This document shows positions 25,758 through 33,619 of a stretch of DNA of 64,000 nt, one piece after another (the first letter of the stretch is position 1; every line of letters starts with the position of its first letter). The DNA is from Paenibacillus xylaniclasticus (GTDB lineage Bacteria; Bacillota; Bacilli; Paenibacillales; Paenibacillaceae): assembly GCF_004001065.1 (NCBI RefSeq), contig NZ_BIML01000022.1, positions 25,098 through 89,097 on the forward strand, in the 5' to 3' direction. The translations under genes and the position numbers were made by a program. The notes below the pieces were generated by a model. It made no database searches. It was not told the origin of the DNA and saw nothing but the letters and a program-made list of their open reading frames with translations.

Positions 25758-27414
25758 TCGTCGTTTGCTTTCCCCCCACCAGAACAGAGTGCTTGCCTGC
25801 GAGCCATTCTAATGAAGCATTGATGATCTCATCCCCTATTCCGGCATGATTCGTAGGGTTAAATCGCGGCGCCTTCGACTCCATGTCAACCTTCAAGGAG
25901 TGCCAGGTAACAGAGGAATAGCTCTCATTCCAAGCAGACTGACAGCCAATAAACCATAAGATGCCGCCTGCCGCCTTCGGCTCGATAGACTGTGACGCCA
26001 ATTGAGACACCCCGTCACAGAACACACGACTGATCCTTTCCGCTGAAATATAGAATGGGATGCAGCCTAGCTGGTTCAGCCATTGGATTCTTTGGTCTGT
26101 TTGTGCAGCGTCGGCATAGACGAAATCATGTCCCGTCCACTCGTCCTCGTTCTCAGCCACTTCAAAGGCAGGAGCACAGGAGCCGGCAGAGCCCAGACAG
26201 ATCATACGATGAATCGGCACCTTACCCGACAGCTTCGCAGCGATCGGTATACTTACACCCTTGGCTACCAGAGAAAGGAGAGCGTTAGGGAAGGCTTCTC
26301 TTATATAGGCAATCATGGACAGAATATCTTCCCCCATTGTCTGCACCGTAACGTCCCGCAAATCTCCCGAGCTGTCTCCGCAGCCGCGGTAGTCAAACAA
26401 AATGCAAGGATACCCTTCTGCCGACAAATGCTGACCCACCCGATTGTAGAGAGATAGATGCTCCTCCTTGAACATCCCATACCCGTGAAGGAATAAGAAA
26501 ACCTCCCCCTTTGCCTCCTGGACCGGCTCATGAATAACCGCAAACAGATGTCCGTTAGGAACGGGAATGATCGTCTGTCGCATAGGCGCTTTATATTGGT
26601 CCGTCTCGCCCCATTGATCCCGAAAGAACCCGGAAGTGATGTCCATGACCTTATCCCGTTGAGGCTCAAGCTCATACAAATGATCAGCGTTCGGAATGAT
26701 GTGGAACAGCTTTAATTCCTCCTCTGACAGCCTCCGTCGAAGTTCAGGAACCGTATCGCCGATCAAATGATCTTCTTCTCCGAAAATATACAAAATCTTC
26801 AGTTTATTCTTGAGCAGCATCAGCTTGTCTACGTACGATTGCTCTCCGATGTCATAATTAAAATATCTCGGGTGCGTCCATGATCCGTACATATCCAAAG
26901 CGAATTTCTTATCTGTACCTGTCCGCTTCAAATCGTTGTTGACTTTCTTCCCCTTGGCAACGCGCGGGTCGTTGTCCGGATCCGGATCCAGCAGCGACGG
27001 TGACCAGAAAGCAATTTCTGTATGAAGCGCTGCTCCCTGCTCGCCTGATAAATAATCGACGATTAATCTGCACCCCTCCGAAAATCCGATGAACCCGATG
27101 CGCTCCCCATCAATGCCGGGCTCGTCCAGCAATCGATTCACTACAGCGCGAAGCTGCCTAACCTTATCCTGATAGGTAAAGGCATGGCTTAATCCGGAGC
27201 TCACTCCGCAGCCGAGGAAATCGAACCTTAAGCTCGCAATTCCGATATCTCGCAGCCTTCTCGCCGCTGTCACAAAAAATTTATTCTCAACGATCCGATT
27301 CGATTGAAAGCCTGCGCACATGACGACGATGGGCACAGGACCGGCACTGATGGGCTGAGTCAATACGCCATGCAGAATCCCCTCTGGAACATGAACTCGA
27401 TAAGTAGCCTCCAT
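25747..27414 (-). CDS. Tandem alpha/beta-hydrolase, second copy degenerate
   Basis: A 555-residue protein with two alpha/beta-hydrolase domains. Domain 1 (about 1-270) has MCAGFQSNR (oxyanion), LGCGVSSG, the nucleophile elbow GFSEG (Ser112), and ADHLYEL as the likely catalytic His. Domain 2 (about 290-540) has FLFLHGYGMF and DYRGCGDSSG, but at the elbow reads LVAKGVS, with no Ser, Cys or Asp at the expected site. Domain 2 may therefore be structural or carrier-docking. Tandem hydrolases resemble exosortase-associated hydrolases in layout. In this operon it could be a thioesterase for carrier-bound acyl groups. It overlaps ACP5. Confidence 0.85.
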   Translation of the reverse strand: MEATYRVHVPEGILHGVLTQPISAGPVPIVVMCAGFQSNRIVENKFFVTAARRLRDIGIASLRFDFLGCGVSSGLSHAFTYQDKVRQLRAVVNRLLDEPGIDGERIGFIGFSEGCRLIVDYLSGEQGAALHTEIAFWSPSLLDPDPDNDPRVAKGKKVNNDLKRTGTDKKFALDMYGSWTHPRYFNYDIGEQSYVDKLMLLKNKLKILYIFGEEDHLIGDTVPELRRRLSEEELKLFHIIPNADHLYELEPQRDKVMDITSGFFRDQWGETDQYKAPMRQTIIPVPNGHLFAVIHEPVQEAKGEVFLFLHGYGMFKEEHLSLYNRVGQHLSAEGYPCILFDYRGCGDSSGDLRDVTVQTMGEDILSMIAYIREAFPNALLSLVAKGVSIPIAAKLSGKVPIHRMICLGSAGSCAPAFEVAENEDEWTGHDFVYADAAQTDQRIQWLNQLGCIPFYISAERISRVFCDGVSQLASQSIEPKAAGGILWFIGCQSAWNESYSSVTWHSLKVDMESKAPRFNPTNHAGIGDEIINASLEWLAGKHSVLVGGKQTTNGA

Positions 27415-27451
27415 CTCTTCCTCTCCCCTATCAACAAGTAGTCAAGCATCA

Positions 27452-28339
27452 TCACACCAGTTTATTGAACAGCGGCGTCAGCGCTGCATCCTCCAGCCAT
27501 CTTATTGGCCCGCCGCCTGCCGATTTCTCGTAATCCTGCAGCGACAGCTCGCCTAGCACAAACGGCTTTAACAGCTCCACCTCGCGCTCGGGAAATTTAT
27601 TGTAGAAATAATCATGGCTAGCTCGAATCGAAGATTCATAAAAGTTGCTTTCTCTAGGGTGAGCAAGATGATAATTGATCGCCTTTCTTTCCCTCTCGAA
27701 TAAGAAGCCATGACGATGAAGCCGGTAGCCGAACTCAAAATGCTCAAAGCCCCAGCCCGTAAACTGCTCATCGAAGCCCTTCGTCGCCTCAATAGCTTCA
27801 ACATGCATAGCCATATTGCCGCTGAATGTCGAGATCCAAGGGATGCCGCTTCGACTGCGGCCCTCCACGTCATACAGATGATCGACCAGCTTGGAATAGT
27901 AGGTTTCCTTAGCGATTTTGCTGTCCGTTGCGACGATTTGATTGATTCTAGCTTCATTTGCAGCTGGGTTCTTGAAATAAAGCTCCTTAATAGAGCCGAT
28001 GCTCACAGCCTGCGGATTGTTCTTCAGCCGTTGCAGATGCCTGGCTGCAAACAGCGGATGCGGTATTCGGTCGCAATCGTTAAAGATGACATAATCATGT
28101 CGTAAAGCTTGGAAGGCTGCATTGCGAGCGCCGGCTCTGCCGCGGTTCGGCTGCTTGACATAGCTAATATCCAGCCGCCCCTGCAGCTTCTCCACGATCG
28201 AATCAGGAGAATCCGTCGAGCCGTCATCCACCACAATAATATGAAGGCCGCTAACTTCCTCTTGTCTAGTGAACCCTTCCAGCGTCATCAGCAGAGACTG
28301 GGTTTGATTATAGTGAGGCACAATAATATCAACGCTCAT
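27452..28339 (-). CDS. Glycosyltransferase family 2
   Basis: A 295-residue GT-A protein. VDIIVPHYNQTQS and VVDDGSTDS bind the nucleotide sugar, GRAGARNAAF follows, and NDCDRIPHP corresponds to the DxD region. The C-terminal part WGFEHFEFGYRLHRHG fits the galactosyltransferase-like (Glyco_transf_7C) acceptor half. There is no membrane segment. It is likely to attach a sugar to the product or to an intermediate, or to be a self-protection glycosylation. It is cotranscribed with carrier genes on one side and the hydrolase on the other. No sugar biosynthesis genes are in view, so a common UDP-sugar would be used. Confidence 0.88.
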   Translation of the reverse strand: MSVDIIVPHYNQTQSLLMTLEGFTRQEEVSGLHIIVVDDGSTDSPDSIVEKLQGRLDISYVKQPNRGRAGARNAAFQALRHDYVIFNDCDRIPHPLFAARHLQRLKNNPQAVSIGSIKELYFKNPAANEARINQIVATDSKIAKETYYSKLVDHLYDVEGRSRSGIPWISTFSGNMAMHVEAIEATKGFDEQFTGWGFEHFEFGYRLHRHGFLFERERKAINYHLAHPRESNFYESSIRASHDYFYNKFPEREVELLKPFVLGELSLQDYEKSAGGGPIRWLEDAALTPLFNKLV

Positions 28340-28363
28340 CGTTTTCTCTATAACCTGCCTCTC

Positions 28364-28627
28364 TTATGGGATGTTAACCGCATATTTCTCGATGAATGCG
28401 GCCAAATTATCGTAGCTGTCAAGTACACCATCATTAATCGCTTCCTCGAAATCCACTTCGAATTTATATTTTTCCTCTAACAGCACCATCAGCTGCATTT
28501 GCGTTAACGAGTCCATGCCCAGATCCTTAAACTGCGTTCCGATTTGCTCAAGATCCTCGTCGGTCACCGCTCCATCCGCCGCTTCCTTAATCAATGCATG
28601 TATCCCCTTCAAATCAATCGCACTCAT
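28364..28627 (-). CDS. Free-standing acyl carrier protein (ACP4)
   Basis: An 87-residue carrier domain, Ser in LGMDSLTQMQLMV. Start ATG 28627 is chosen because GGAGG lies 9 nt upstream; the ATG two codons earlier is too close to that site. It follows ACP3 directly, so two non-identical carriers (DSL versus NSM site) lie in tandem as separate genes after a BtrH-like gene. Confidence 0.93.
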   Translation of the reverse strand: MSAIDLKGIHALIKEAADGAVTDEDLEQIGTQFKDLGMDSLTQMQLMVLLEEKYKFEVDFEEAINDGVLDSYDNLAAFIEKYAVNIP

Positions 28628-28652
28628 TCTCATTTTCCTCCCCTATTCGTCT

Positions 28653-28904
28653 TTAAACAGCTAAATTACTGCGCTTCTCCTCCACTTTCGTAAGAATGCT
28701 GTTAATCGTATTAAAGTTTTTCAACAGCAGCTCTGAATCTTCAAATTCAATGTCATAGCGTGTTTCCAGCTCTACGATCAACTGAATGGCCTTCATCGAG
28801 TTCATCCCGAGGCTGCTTAGGTCGACATGCGAATCGTCAACAGGCGTCTCTAAAATTTCGGTCAGCATGGCAACAATCTCATCCTTTAAATGTTCCTGAT
28901 GCAT
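28653..28904 (-). CDS. Free-standing acyl carrier protein (ACP3) with GMNSM site
   Basis: An 83-residue carrier domain. The phosphopantetheine Ser lies in LGMNSMKAIQLIV, where Asn replaces the usual Asp before Ser. This is uncommon but still found in active carriers. It lies 12 bp after the BtrH-like gene at 28917-29759 and 25 bp before ACP4. AAGGAGGGC precedes the ATG. Confidence 0.93.
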   Translation of the reverse strand: MHQEHLKDEIVAMLTEILETPVDDSHVDLSSLGMNSMKAIQLIVELETRYDIEFEDSELLLKNFNTINSILTKVEEKRSNLAV

Positions 28905-28916
28905 GTGATGCCCTCC

Positions 28917-29759
28917 TTAATTCGAGTTGGTTAAGCCCCTTAAAAAAATAATCTCTGTCTTTATCGCTTGTGTGATCGAATTGACGAAGGCCTCCCAGCC
29001 TTCTTGCCTCAAATAGGAGAGACGCATACACCGTTTAACAACGTTTCTCCAAGCATTTAGAATGCTGTCCGCAAGAGAGGAAGAAACAGTCTGAAAGTAT
29101 CTCTCGCGTCCAATAAGAATGCTTTGTAGGTTTCCGAAATACCGCTTATAATCGAGGTCCTTCCTCAAGTCTCCTTGTCTACCCAGCAGTTCATAGACTC
29201 GAGGAAGCACCTGCTCTACCGCCCTGCGATACGAAGCTTCATAGTCCGTCGATAGAATATGCGGGACCAGCTGCTCCTTCGGCACGACAAGCTGCTTTCG
29301 CTGAAGCCGTAAGGCGGTGCGATCCAGCTCCTCAAAGGCCTTGCGCAGCACATATTCTTTCACCTCCCCTCCCATATTGCTGAAGATCGGGTCCCACACC
29401 TTAATCGTGCCGTCGCTTGCCTTACAGGCGGGGTAATAATGGACCAGCCGCTGAGTCAAGTAATAATCGGCAGCATATGGAAGCCAGTACGCATTCCCTG
29501 GAATGATGACCAGCTCGTGGACCGGCAGGTCATCAAAGGTGAGCTCCGTGACGCTTAACTCATACTTTGCTCTTAGAAATTCGATCAGCTGTGGAACTTG
29601 AATACAGCCTCTTAATAGTTCTTCATCCTCGTCATAATAAAAATCCCAGTTATACTGAATGAATGCCTCCTGAGATAAGCCGTTCTCATGAAGCCAATAC
29701 GCAACCGCATTCGCCTCGCAATCAAAATCGCCATAGATTGGAGTCCAATTGTCACCCAT
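28917..29759 (-). CDS. BtrH-like papain-fold acyltransferase (type A)
   Basis: 280 residues from ATG 29759 (GGAGG 7 nt upstream; the longer frame lies inside the SDR gene). Putative triad by position: Cys14 in FDCEANAVAYWL, His107 in RLVHYYPACK and Asp123 in IKVWDP. The spacing matches BtrH, which moves the acyl chain from its carrier to an amine in butirosin biosynthesis. The C-terminal half is helical, as in DUF4872-type proteins. It directly precedes ACP3 and ACP4, so it may transfer their acyl group. Sequence similarity to the other copies is low outside the motifs. Confidence 0.7.
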   Translation of the reverse strand: MGDNWTPIYGDFDCEANAVAYWLHENGLSQEAFIQYNWDFYYDEDEELLRGCIQVPQLIEFLRAKYELSVTELTFDDLPVHELVIIPGNAYWLPYAADYYLTQRLVHYYPACKASDGTIKVWDPIFSNMGGEVKEYVLRKAFEELDRTALRLQRKQLVVPKEQLVPHILSTDYEASYRRAVEQVLPRVYELLGRQGDLRKDLDYKRYFGNLQSILIGRERYFQTVSSSLADSILNAWRNVVKRCMRLSYLRQEGWEAFVNSITQAIKTEIIFLRGLTNSN

Positions 29760-29775
29760 ACTCATTCCTCCACAC

Positions 29776-30501
29776 TTATAGGGAACCATTATCCGCATGA
29801 ATGACCGTGCCTGTAACCGAGTTCGAACGGTCTTGAAGCAGGAAGGAGACGCTTTCTGCCACACAATACGGGTCGGTTTCCTTCTTTAATGATGTGCGGC
29901 TGTATATTTTCTCCTTCAGTTCCCCGGATAGAGAGGCTGTCATCGCCGTGTCCATAAAGCCTGGCGCAATACAATTGGAGCGGATTCCCCATCCTCCCCA
30001 CTCTCTTGCCACACCCTTCGAGAAGGATTCCAGCGCCCCTTTGGTTGCCGCATACATACTTAGTCCCTTGTAGCCCGTTGAAGCGCTGACAGAGGTAATA
30101 TGTACAATGGAGCCGGCTGTTCGATGCAGAAGCATATTGCGAATACATAATTTCGTCAGCATCATAGGGGAGAATACGTTGACATTGAACATCGTCTTAA
30201 GCTCTTCCAGATTAGCGTTCGTTACAATATCGTCATAAGCGTGCGCGGAGTTATTGACGAGCCCGTAGACTGCTCCTAGCGGCTGAATGCTCGACTTGAA
30301 GAAGGTCTCAAGTCTGTCCGGATCGGATAGATCGCAAGCGAAGCGTATATATCTACCGGCGGAGGCCTCTTCCATCTGCTGAGTCCATGGCGTTGAGCCT
30401 CGGCTTAATCCAATGACTCTATATTCGGGAAGCTTCAGAATCGTCTCGACGATACATGCGCCTAGTCGGCCTGTGTCGCCCGTTACAATGACCCACCTCA
30501 T
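29776..30501 (-). CDS. Short-chain dehydrogenase/reductase
   Basis: A 241-residue classical SDR of the FabG type. VTGDTGRLGACIV replaces the usual TGxxxGxG with a TG-D-TGRLG variant. NNSAHAYDDI corresponds to NNAG, then Ser in HITSVSAS, Tyr/Lys in YAATKGALESF, and NCIAPGFMDT. It likely reduces a ketone or oxidises an alcohol on a carrier-bound or free intermediate with NAD(P)H. It overlaps the ligase gene before it (ATGA), so translation is coupled. Substrate unknown. Confidence 0.92.
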   Translation of the reverse strand: MRWVIVTGDTGRLGACIVETILKLPEYRVIGLSRGSTPWTQQMEEASAGRYIRFACDLSDPDRLETFFKSSIQPLGAVYGLVNNSAHAYDDIVTNANLEELKTMFNVNVFSPMMLTKLCIRNMLLHRTAGSIVHITSVSASTGYKGLSMYAATKGALESFSKGVAREWGGWGIRSNCIAPGFMDTAMTASLSGELKEKIYSRTSLKKETDPYCVAESVSFLLQDRSNSVTGTVIHADNGSL

Positions 30502-31748
30502 AAGCGGCTCTTCTTTCCGGAACGGTTACGGTACAGCTCGTCCACAAAATAGACTTGGCGCGGTATTTTCCAAGGCTGCAAAGGAAGCTCACTAATCTTT
30601 CTTGCCATCGTCTCTCTCGACACATCCTCTCGTAACACGATCTCTGCGACCAAAATATGGCCGACCATTTTATTGCTCCTGCCCTTAATGACCGCATCCG
30701 TCACTCCGTCCAGCCTCTTAATTTCATCCTCCACTTCATTCGGATTGACTTTGTATCCCCCAACGCTAATCAGCTCGGACTTACGGTGTACGAATCGGAA
30801 CTGTCCATTGTCCGCTCGCTCCACTACATCCCCTGTTGGGTACCACACATCATCAATAAGCGACAGCTCCCCGCCGCCCGCTACCTTTCCTAGAAACCGA
30901 CGGTGAATGAGCAGCTCCATATCCTCACTTATCCGAATATCGTTCTGCAGCCAAGACGGGATCGTAAACGTCTCCCCTTCGGTTTGAAGCAGCGTGCCCA
31001 GCTCCGTTGACGCATAAGTGTTCCGAATGACCGCATTCGGGAAATAAGTCCGAAGCTGCTCAACCAGCTGCGAATCGAACCGCTCTCCGCCAAACGTCAG
31101 GTTAGCCACCTGCGTCAGAGGCTCCTTCAGCTGACTAATCAGCGTCCGGTAATAAGTTGGAGTCGCTGAAATGCGATTAACCCCGTAGCGACGCACAATC
31201 TCGGCCGCCGCAAGCTTGTTCGGTTTGCTGAACAGGTCCACAATCAGGTTCCCATTCAGAAAGGCTTGCAGAAACACCTGTATCCCTGCGATATGAGTCG
31301 GACTGTATGCGAGTCCCCATACATCCTGGGCGTATTTGGTGCCGTACCTCACATTGCGGGTCAAGCTCTCAAAGGTTTGGTGCACCAGCTTTGGCCGTCC
31401 TGTCGTCCCTGACGTGAACAGTCCTAAGGACCAGCTGTCTTGACCAGATCGGATTCGCTCCATCAGCTCGGAGACACTTTTCAATGCCAGACACGGCGTC
31501 GGCACCGTCTGATACAGCTCATCCGTGCAGCCGATCCCCAGGCTCGCCAGCTCCTCCGGTGAAAGATCCCCATCCAATACGGTGACCGGGCAGCCAACAG
31601 CCATGCTATGGATCAGCCTTAGCAGCAGACGGTAGGTGCTTCGTTCATAGATATAGCGGCCCGTTGTCTCCAAAGTATTAAGATCGGATAACAAATCTTC
31701 ATACGACCAGATCATCTCTTGCGCATAATCGGCATAGAAGCTCATCAT
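30498..31748 (-). CDS. Stand-alone adenylating enzyme (acyl-ACP ligase, A4), short N terminus
   Basis: A 416-residue class I adenylate-forming enzyme, about 80-100 residues shorter at the N terminus than usual. Motifs: LGLFTSGTTGRPKLVHQ, TYASTELGTL, WYPTGDVVE, VHRKSELISVGGYKVNP, and a terminal Lys in RNRSGKKSRL. It resembles MenE-type acyl-CoA ligases in style. It lies between ACP2 (overlap with its stop) and the SDR (ATGA overlap). It probably activates an organic acid and loads it on ACP2 or ACP3/4. p-Aminobenzoate is one candidate, not proven. Confidence 0.85.
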   Translation of the reverse strand: MMSFYADYAQEMIWSYEDLLSDLNTLETTGRYIYERSTYRLLLRLIHSMAVGCPVTVLDGDLSPEELASLGIGCTDELYQTVPTPCLALKSVSELMERIRSGQDSWSLGLFTSGTTGRPKLVHQTFESLTRNVRYGTKYAQDVWGLAYSPTHIAGIQVFLQAFLNGNLIVDLFSKPNKLAAAEIVRRYGVNRISATPTYYRTLISQLKEPLTQVANLTFGGERFDSQLVEQLRTYFPNAVIRNTYASTELGTLLQTEGETFTIPSWLQNDIRISEDMELLIHRRFLGKVAGGGELSLIDDVWYPTGDVVERADNGQFRFVHRKSELISVGGYKVNPNEVEDEIKRLDGVTDAVIKGRSNKMVGHILVAEIVLREDVSRETMARKISELPLQPWKIPRQVYFVDELYRNRSGKKSRL

Positions 31749-31984
31749 TGCACCCTTCCTCTGCCAAGAATGCTCAGCACGTCCCCAACCGTGTTCACCT
31801 GCATATTTTCCACAAATATATCGATACCGACCTGATCCTCCAATTTAACCGTTAATTCTGCCAGATCGAAGGAATCCATGCCCAGATGACCGCGAAGGGA
31901 TAAGTCTTCCGCATAGGTTTCTCTGACCGTAAGCCCCTTGCGGCTGGAAATCTCCCTTAGAATGTCAAACAGCATTGCTTCCAC
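31745..31984 (-). CDS. Free-standing acyl carrier protein (ACP2)
   Basis: A 79-residue carrier domain, Ser in LGMDSFDLAELTV. GTG 31984 with GGGAGGGAATTAC upstream is the start. It overlaps the BtrH-like gene before it by 20 bp and the ligase after it by 4 bp, so three proteins (acyltransferase, carrier, ligase) are made as a coupled set. Confidence 0.92.
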   Translation of the reverse strand: MEAMLFDILREISSRKGLTVRETYAEDLSLRGHLGMDSFDLAELTVKLEDQVGIDIFVENMQVNTVGDVLSILGRGRVQ

Positions 31985-32957
31985 GTAATTCCCTCCCCTC
32001 TATGGATTCGAATATAGCTTGTCTTAAGCTTGTTTGGGCCGCCAGCTCCGCTTGTTGAAGATGGATGCACTTGTCTCTAATCGACGGCCGATTTACTCTC
32101 CGGGACAATTTAAATTTGACGAGCGTATTCGTAATAATCTCAGCCTGCAGCGAACAATCGCTAAACCGTGACGCCTGAACCTCAAAGCCCCCATAATATT
32201 GAAGAAAACGAGAAAATACATAACGGGAGCCAGCAAGCAATGTAAAAGCATTCACCAAGCGATCGATCATTCCGCCTGGCTCGAACAAAGCATCCTCTCT
32301 GTCATCCAGCAAGCTGTCCACCTCTAGATAGAAGCGATGATCGTCCGGGAATTCCTTAATCCGGTCATGAAGCCGTCTGCTAATTTGGTCCCGAATAACC
32401 GCTTCTTCCGGGGGCTGTCGAAATAGAAGCCAGAATACTCTCTTATCCGAGTTCTCGAACGTCTGCTTCAGCAGATGATCAGGTAACGGTTGTACAATAA
32501 AGTCGCCCATTGCGCTGGCGTTATCATCCAGCACGTAATGTGTCGCCGCTCCTCCCTGCTGCTCCCGGCCCGCATAGATAAATCTGTGCTTGACGCTCGA
32601 CTTTTGGTAATGAAGCTTCTTGTAGGGGAGGTCATATAGGTTGCAGGTCAGAATAGGGAATGCTCCCCGCCCCAATACGTCCATCAACAACGGCTCCGCC
32701 TCGGCGAAGGACTCCACCTGCGTCTGATGCCATTCGATATGCAATAAAGACAGCTCCTCCGGGCTAAGACATTCCCCCTCATACAGCCATCTGCTCTTAT
32801 TCTGTTCAATAAATTGCTCTCTCAGGTCTGCCGTTCGCTCATAGCTTGTATAGAATAGCCATTCGATCGGGAAGCCAATATGCTTGCAGTAGCTTACAAT
32901 TTGAGATTGTATGCAGTTAAAGTATTTGTTCTCGTATCTCGGCAAATGATTCAGCAC
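31965..32957 (-). CDS. BtrH-like papain-fold acyltransferase (type A), paralogue of 35199-36182
   Basis: A 330-residue protein. Cys15 in RYENKYFNCIQSQIVSY, His124 in VKHRFIYAG and Asp144/145 in YVLDDNAS follow the Cys-His-Asp order of BtrH_N proteins. It is clearly related to the plus-strand protein at 35199 (shared L-x-RYENKYFNC start and WLYEGECLSPEELSLLHI-like block). It starts with GTG overlapping the lyase gene, and its end overlaps ACP2. It likely moves the ACP2-bound acyl group to an amine or alcohol acceptor. Confidence 0.72.
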   Translation of the reverse strand: MLNHLPRYENKYFNCIQSQIVSYCKHIGFPIEWLFYTSYERTADLREQFIEQNKSRWLYEGECLSPEELSLLHIEWHQTQVESFAEAEPLLMDVLGRGAFPILTCNLYDLPYKKLHYQKSSVKHRFIYAGREQQGGAATHYVLDDNASAMGDFIVQPLPDHLLKQTFENSDKRVFWLLFRQPPEEAVIRDQISRRLHDRIKEFPDDHRFYLEVDSLLDDREDALFEPGGMIDRLVNAFTLLAGSRYVFSRFLQYYGGFEVQASRFSDCSLQAEIITNTLVKFKLSRRVNRPSIRDKCIHLQQAELAAQTSLRQAIFESIEGRELRGSNAV

Positions 32958-33619
32958 TCTGTCACCCCCGCCTCGTTATCGAAACTATTAAACTTAACCT
33001 CGACCCATCCCCGAAGACTATTAATCATCCACACCCTCGAAGCAAGGGCCAGCTCCACTCGGGTTATTACCCGCTCCTCCAGCTGTCCTTGCTCCAGCAA
33101 ATAGGCTCGAAACGTTCCCGGCAATAACCCGCACTCCACAGGAGGCGTATAATGCTTGCCGTTCAGCTCAAGGACCAGGTTGCCGATCGTAAACTCGGTA
33201 AGCTGCCCCTTCTCATTCCATGCCAGCACATCAAAGACTTCCGGAAACCGCGCTATGAATTCGTTATAGTGCTTCCGGTTCGTTGTTTTGTGGTAGAGGA
33301 ACGGATTGGAGCTGTCGATGGGAACAGGCGATAACATGGAAGGCTGGATTCCTATAGCCTGCTCTGGATAGGGGAAGCCCTCCACCTGTATGACGCCTTC
33401 GCGGTTTGCGGTCATTCTTACCCGTTCCAATGCACGTGTGGAGCTTTGAGCATGACGGTCAAGTGCCTGAAGCAGCTCTTCAGCCTGCAAGCGAATCCCG
33501 AAATAGCTGGAGGATTTGACCATCCGCTCTACGTGATGCTCAAGCAAGAAGTAATGTCCGTGCTCCAGCCGTATCGTTTCAATAAGCAGGTCGTTTCCAA
33601 GCGAGAACGTTCCCCTCAT
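32951..33619 (-). CDS. pabC: Aminodeoxychorismate lyase (fold-type IV PLP enzyme)
   Basis: 222 residues from ATG 33619, which overlaps the previous stop (ATGA). Motifs: PFLYHKTTNRKHYNEF with the PLP Lys, WNEKGQLTEFTIGNLVLEL (PLP Glu) and PPVECGLLPGTFRAYLL, all in the PabC/branched-chain aminotransferase IV family. PabC removes pyruvate from 4-amino-4-deoxychorismate to give p-aminobenzoate. Together with the fused PabAB in the same operon this supplies PABA for secondary metabolism rather than folate alone. A D-amino acid aminotransferase role is a less likely alternative. Confidence 0.88.
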   Translation of the reverse strand: MRGTFSLGNDLLIETIRLEHGHYFLLEHHVERMVKSSSYFGIRLQAEELLQALDRHAQSSTRALERVRMTANREGVIQVEGFPYPEQAIGIQPSMLSPVPIDSSNPFLYHKTTNRKHYNEFIARFPEVFDVLAWNEKGQLTEFTIGNLVLELNGKHYTPPVECGLLPGTFRAYLLEQGQLEERVITRVELALASRVWMINSLRGWVEVKFNSFDNEAGVTEC

